Assembly (NCBI GenBank): GCA_023101725.1 | Contig: JALJCO010009027.1 | Span: 62,001-126,000 of the forward strand | Direction of reading: 5' to 3' | DNA: 64,000 nucleotides | DNA from: Atherinomorus stipes | Lineage: Eukaryota; Chordata; Actinopteri; Atheriniformes; Atherinidae | Shown here: in pieces, positions 58,891-64,000 of the stretch | Layout: each line of letters starts with the position of its first letter | Position numbering within the stretch: position 1 is the first letter of the stretch | The notes under the pieces: model-generated | Seen by the model: only the letters and a program-made list of their open reading frames with translations | Databases searched by the model: none | What the model was told of the DNA's origin: nothing | Program-made: the position numbers and the translations under genes

Positions 58891-60634
58891 GACATTATTT
58901 TTCTCTTGACAACAAGCTTGTCCTTCATTTTCTTTGCAATGAATCCCTCTGCAATAACACCAGCAGAGAACATGTCACAATGTCCCTTTAAAAGGTCGAC
59001 TTCCTTCCATTGGAGTCTATTTGGCTGCCATGTATGTTGGAAATGACACATTTATGGCACCCTGTCTTTAAAAACTGCTTAAAAAGTGTGTGATTCATGA
59101 AAAGTTTCCACCATGGCTCAAATATAGTACCTCAAATGGCCCATTCCTCTAAAGCTTAGCTTCCAGACGAAGCAGTGCATGATTCATTTTGTTAATACCA
59201 TGTTTGACTGAGTGATGAGTGGAAGCAGCAGGGCGGCCTTCATCAGCATCACTCCCTGCCAGTGTCAGCTATAAAAAAATAAACTCTGCAGAAGCAAATC
59301 ATCATCTTTCCTCCACACATTAGAATAAGTTGTTTTTCAAAACAACTAAATCGTTTTCTGAGGGTAGCTCACAGCCTTGTCTTTGTGCGCGCTCGCCTCG
59401 GTGCGTGCACACCACATTACGCTCCGGACTACTTCTTTGATTGATGCTGTCAGCGAGTTTGGGGAAGGAGACGGAGGCTTGGGGAGGGAAAGAGATAAGG
59501 AGAGAAAGAGGAAAGCAGATAAAGAAGAGAGAAAGAGCCGGAGAAGCATCCATCAGCTGGTGCAATCAGATTGGTTTGGTGGCGTTCTGTCTTTTCTTTT
59601 CTCTTTTCTTTGCGTCTGCCAGCCCCTCGATTCCTCATCTTTCCTCCGGCACACTCTTTGATGCTCATGCATATATGCACATGAATATAGTTGATGGATC
59701 TGCTTTGCATGGCGTTGGCCAGGTGTCACGAGGATATTGAATCATGGGAAGTTTAGCTGAGAGGCGGCGCCACGTTGTGATGGATGATGCGCATCTATCC
59801 ACCTCCTCTGCTTATTGTTTACACTCACACACACACTCACACAACTACCTTATTCTGTTGTTGTTAATTGACATCCTCAACTCATCTGTTGTTTTATTTC
59901 CATCCCTCGTTCCACTGCGGTTATTGCTTTTCATTAAGTGGTCATTTCCGTCGCCAGCCTCGTCTAATGAGAGCGTCACGCCGCCACGCGCCCATTTATC
60001 AAAGCCCGCAATGGATCGCAGTCAACACACACAAACGTACTCGTTCCCCTTCCTCAACCTGCCGTCGTGTCCCTGACTCAATTAGCATTGTTTGTCGTTC
60101 TCCTGCCCTCCATCCCCTTTTCATTTGGCCGCCCCATCTCTGCCCGCCGCCTCATCGTGGCAGCCGTGTCATTGTGTTTGACAGCTTCTCATTCTCTTGT
60201 CAGATCTCATTTAACTGCTAATTTCATACATGCACACCTCGCAGTGCGTTAATTCCTCCGTGCAGGATCACCGGTCAGATTTTCTCCTTTGTCATCTAAG
60301 AAGATGAAAAGTTTCAGAGGAGGCATCTGCTGCTGTTTTTTATAAGAGGTTTGAGGTCGTTTGCTGTTTTTTCATAAATACACTCACACACAGTCACAAA
60401 TGCACACTTGGCAGAATGAAGCTGGCAAGATGATGACATTAAAGCCTTACTGTGGTCATGGCACAGCAGCGATGCTGTGTAACCTGGCTGTGTGCTTCCA
60501 GATTGTCTAAAAGCTAAAAAAAAACATATTTATTCTGTCAAGCTCATCTCGAGGACAGCATGTTCATTTCAGATTGTGTGCACCTTATGTTTAATGTTTT
60601 GGACCATTCAGTTTTGGCTCTTTGTCTCTTTCAG
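58891..60634. other. 3' part of intron 2, no gene seen
   Basis: 59350-60480 is comparatively GC-rich with scattered CpGs and no repeat by eye. Several overlapping frames of 60-117 codons on both strands show no domain or splice logic. Confidence 0.4.
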
Positions 60635-60821
60635 CTTGTGGCTGTGTTTCAAGATGACCAGCGAGCAGGGACGGAGAGTCCCAGAGGGACCATAGAGACC
60701 ATGTCCAACGGCTTCTCCAGTGCTGACCCTTCTCCAGAACCAATGCACTACTATCCCCACCTGGAGTACGAAGATCCCAACAGAGGAGAGATTGAAGTCA
60801 ACGAGGCCATCCTCAAAGCCA
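60635..60821 (+). CDS. pard3b: PARD3B-like polarity protein, coding exon 3
   Basis: Encodes 62 residues plus one base, starting LVAVFQDDQ (the last strand of the N-terminal domain), then a Ser/Pro-rich linker (FSSADPSPEPMHYYPHLEYE) and ending GEIEVNEAILKA. The final GEIEV...L motif matches the GEIEVTPSAL-type sequence that precedes the RRSSDP block in Par-3 proteins. Acceptor TCTCTTTCAG|CTT, donor CCA|GTATGT, phase 1 at the end, the expected phase for the next exon. No stop codon. PDZ domains lie beyond the window. Confidence 0.92.
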
Positions 60822-61929
60822 GTATGTCACATCTACTGCACATCAGCCAGAATTTAGGAAAAAGCCTTTAGTTTAGATTGTAAAGTTGCAAAAATTCTAA
60901 CATATTTCTGATTTAGAGACATAAGAGAGGGTCATGTAGAAATCTCAAACACCTACGGAGCTGAAGCTATGCTCAATCAACACTTTCACTTTTTTTGTAT
61001 TTGTGAGCATATCATGGTGTGATAGGAATGTGTTTTGCGTAGGTGTGTATCTAGAAGTACATTTATGAAACAGATGTGAGCTGACATACTGTGCAGAGGA
61101 AGATTTTAATTTTTAAATCAAATTTGTGTGAAAACAGATGTGTTAACGCAACATTCCCAGTATTCTCACTCCTTATTTAGCAGCAGTGCAGGGTTAGATT
61201 TTTATAAACATGGGCATCACTTGGCTCCTTACATTTGGATTAGTTATGAAATTATTATAGTTGCAACTTTTTGCTATACTGGCCATTTAAAGGCAACATA
61301 TTAATAGCAATTTATAATAAACTCAAGTCTGATATATTTTTCTTATTAATAACAATTAAATTTTCCATTCAAGCTAGTTTTTGTAGCACTATAGTTAACT
61401 ACGAAATCATCTCAAGGCAATTCAGTACATTTCATTATATTCCAGTTATAATCCAATCAAATCAACATTCATCAATCAATTTATAATATCTGTGTCTATA
61501 TAAGTCAGTTCATAAGCTAATTGCCTACCTACAAAAGCAAGCAGATTGCACTGAATCTTCTCTTCATTTCAATCATCCATACTTGTCATGGTTTTTGGGT
61601 ATTTAGTCTTGTTTTGGTTGTGTCTTGGTTATGTCCCGTTTCCACCAGCGGGTCTGGGTTTGGAAGGGGGTGGCAGGGTTGGTTTGCATTTTGGGTGTTT
61701 CCACAGGCAAAAATTGGGACATGTAGCCTTACAGCTGACCCGACCCGTCCAATGTTATTGCTAACATTAACAGACAACTTAAACTAGGAAAGCACAACTT
61801 TAGAAATTCTATGTACATGAAAGATGCAACCGCTGCAATGAAGCACGCATTATAATCCTGACACAAAGAGAGTTAAACTAAAACTGGAGACATGTTGACT
61901 TGTTTCTAATTTCATATTGTATCAATAGA

Positions 61930-62002
61930 CAGTATATACAATGTATATACATTATATATACATTATACAATATACATATAATGTATATTGTATTATATAT
62001 AA
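61930..62002. repeat. AT-rich self-complementary stretch
   Basis: Alternating ATGTATA/TATACAT words make the segment largely self-complementary. Confidence 0.7.
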
Positions 62003-63856
62003 TTGATGTCATGCTCTGCTCCGTCCCCCCTGAAGTATCACCTGGCTGTAGCTTACTGCTGTAGTTAGTGAGAAGACAGCGGCGAGGACTAAGATTGAAA
62101 TTAGTCAGAGCTCCATCTCGTGGACAAACTACAACAACATCATTCTGACCGACTCTGACGCATAACAGCATTTACTAATTTATAAGAAATTGAAAATAAA
62201 TCTGCATCTCTTCTGAAAAATTTGGCAGATTGTGTTTTTTTTTTTTTTTTAAGAAGGCTGTAATCAGCTTATTTAATCTGCTAGCTGATCGATCGTTCAC
62301 ACTCTAGTGAAAACGTAACGTAGATCAAGGATTGTTGTACCAAACTGTCCTGTCCTGAGTCAGACTTGTTGGTTGAAATGTGGCTTTAGAACTGTATTTT
62401 TAGGGAAAGCAACTTTGAAATTGGACTGAACTAAGCTAGCGTGCATATACAGTATTTAGGATAAATATTTTAGCAAGTTTTTGTTTTTATCTTCCCCTAT
62501 GACAACAGTCTGATAAAAAGGCAACAAGAAACAGAGCTTTTATTTTGATGCATTGCATCATTTATTTACATTTGCTACTCTGTGTTTAACTTGCCCTTTT
62601 ATGCATATTTTTGATATTTAATGTCTCAGCTGTTAATGCAATAGTAGGCCAGCTGCAAGGGCTAAACGAGTGAGCCGAATTTGAAGCTTTCTTTTCTTAT
62701 CTGTCCTGCTCTTAATGGAATTAAAAACAAGATTTCCTTAAAGTTTTTTAAAGTTCAGTAACCTCATTCTCCCCTTAGTCAGTCTCATTACATGAATAGC
62801 CATCTGTTTAAAACAGTGAACATGGCAGATTAGAATGGAAGAAGTGTGCTTGTAAAATGCACAATGCTTTTTCTTTTGCATTCTGTGTAGACAGTTGAAA
62901 ATAAAGCAGGAGTGACGCGGTCTTAGTGCATCTATAGAGCAGAATATCATAACTAAAATGTTCAGTCAGGAGCCTAAGGGGGCCTCTGGGGAAATATGTG
63001 CCCTGTCTGGGCTGCAGTCTGTTTCACTGTTGATTCATTTTACTGCAAGTAATCTGGAGCAGTATTTCTGTCTCTACAGGTCCTTGAATTTTCTTTTCTG
63101 TATCTTTTGGATTGATTAGTATTTCTCTTTAGTGAATGATAAAAAGATGAAAGATGAAAGAAGCCTGGATGTGATTTAATAAGATGCTGTCTGATGACTG
63201 GGTCATCCTCCAGCCCCTTTTCATTCTCCTCCCTCCATCTGTTGACCACAGAGAGAGTATGACACCCCTACATGCACACACAGCTGCCCTTTGCCATCCC
63301 TCTCCCTGTGCCCACTTTCTCCCCCCATGCCCCATCATCTGCCTCCTCTCCACCCAGCTTTTGCTTTGGCTACTCTGCTATTCAGCTACAACCACCTGCC
63401 ATCCAGCCTCAGACCCACAGCCCCAGACCTTGACCCCACCAACCCCCAGGAAATACTCTCTCCCCCCCATTTAACACCCTCTGCTCGCCTCGTCTCCACA
63501 TGACTTCCACTTTTAACTAGATTAGCACTGTAGCCTGTTAGCATGCTCAAGGTCCAGCCAAGTGTGAATGGACTAATTCCAAGCCTCCCCCCTCATGCTC
63601 TACCCCACCCACAGATGCCTGTTCCACGCCGCCTTTACCCCAGTGGGACCTCTTCCTGCTCCCACCCCCTAATCTGTTCTCCAGCCTTGTTGAACCTTGA
63701 CTAACTTAGTTACGATGTGACCCTGTGACGCCCTTCGCATAGAGCCAGATTGATTGTCATCCAGACATGCAGTCATACACAGACGACAAAAGAATCAGCA
63801 TGCAGAGTTACATCTTTCTATTTTCTATGTTTTTCTTTTTATCTCTCCTGTTTTGT

Positions 63857-63900
63857 GTATTTATTTATTTATTTATTTATTTGTGTATTTATTTATTTAC
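63857..63900. repeat. (TTTA)n microsatellite
   Basis: About ten TTTA units with one TTTG interruption near 63881. Confidence 0.9.
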
Positions 63901-64000
63901 TTGAGTCTTTTTAATGAAGAAATGGAAGTTGAAACTGAGATGCAGAGCATCATTAGCCAAGCTTACATGCACACAAGTATTCACATTGATGTTTTTATTC

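Larger units (their letters stand above)
22903..60634 (+). other. pard3b: Intron 2 of the pard3b-like gene
   Basis: A 37.7-kb phase-0 intron from GTGAGA to TCTCTTTCAG. It is filled with transposon relics and low-complexity DNA listed separately. No additional in-frame PARD3 exon is seen. Very long 5' introns are usual for this gene in vertebrates. Confidence 0.85.
60822..64000 (+). other. pard3b: Start of intron 3 of the pard3b-like gene
   Basis: Begins GTATGT and continues past the window. The next expected exon (with an RRSSDP-like sequence) is not seen. Contains a TA/ATAC-rich palindromic stretch (61930-62002), a poly-T run (62230-62251), a C-rich segment (63205-63680) and (TTTA)n near 63857-63900. 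Proline-rich frames at 63184-63503 lack splice or family support. Confidence 0.75.

Noticed and set aside
63184..63503. Proline-rich frames as the next pard3b exon
   Set aside because: No GEIEV-following RRSSDP-like sequence, no convincing acceptor/donor pair, and the composition simply reflects a C-rich intronic patch.

Overview
The window is nuclear DNA of a ray-finned fish, most likely a percomorph teleost. It has spliceosomal exons with GT-AG borders, AT-rich introns, many microsatellites, and transposon relics of teleost type: Tc1-like elements, hAT-like and TTAA-flanked MITEs, a tRNA-derived SINE and L2-like LINE tails. No bacterial, plasmid or phage feature is present, and no CRISPR array or intact RNA gene was found.

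One host gene is supported. The first three coding exons of a PARD3B-like (partitioning-defective 3 family) polarity scaffold lie on the + strand at 8322-8438, 22801-22902 and 60635-60821. They splice in frame (phases 0, 0, 1) to about 135 residues: the whole N-terminal self-association domain (CR1/NTD) plus the start of the following linker. Intron 1 is about 14.4 kb, intron 2 about 37.7 kb, and intron 3 runs off the right edge. The first 7.9 kb is 5' flank, or an intron if a non-coding first exon lies further upstream.

Everything else is intronic or intergenic, and much of it is transposon-derived. The main family is a composite, palindrome-rich, non-autonomous hAT-like element (ends TAGGGATGCACGATAT). 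Eight copies were delimited (9182, 11876, 15961, 17968, 21315, 23924, 30676, 38873), all with 8-bp target duplications, most with one or two mismatches. Inside most copies lies a second foldback element (ends TAGGGGTGGGAAAAAATA) that also occurs alone at 14035, 34882, 36550 and 39747. Three of those solo copies have their own perfect 8-bp duplications. The foldback carries the palindrome TCTCGCGAGA, known as a CpG-island promoter motif bound by BANP, in seven perfect copies.

Other layers: three more hAT-like MITE families (33162, 34582, 36152); Tc1-like relics of four subfamilies (1870, 17915, 22980, 42562, 45260, 51865); TTAA-flanked MITEs (22319, 24249, 53135); an element with CCGGACTATAAGT ends (41962, 49627); a SINE (25074); L2-like LINE sequence (31455-32320); and long low-complexity tracts (polypyrimidine 28441-29380, poly-G 46484-46690).

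I found no new protein-coding system. The most notable observation is the two-level foldback MITE family and its dispersal of TCTCGCGAGA palindromes through the pard3b introns.
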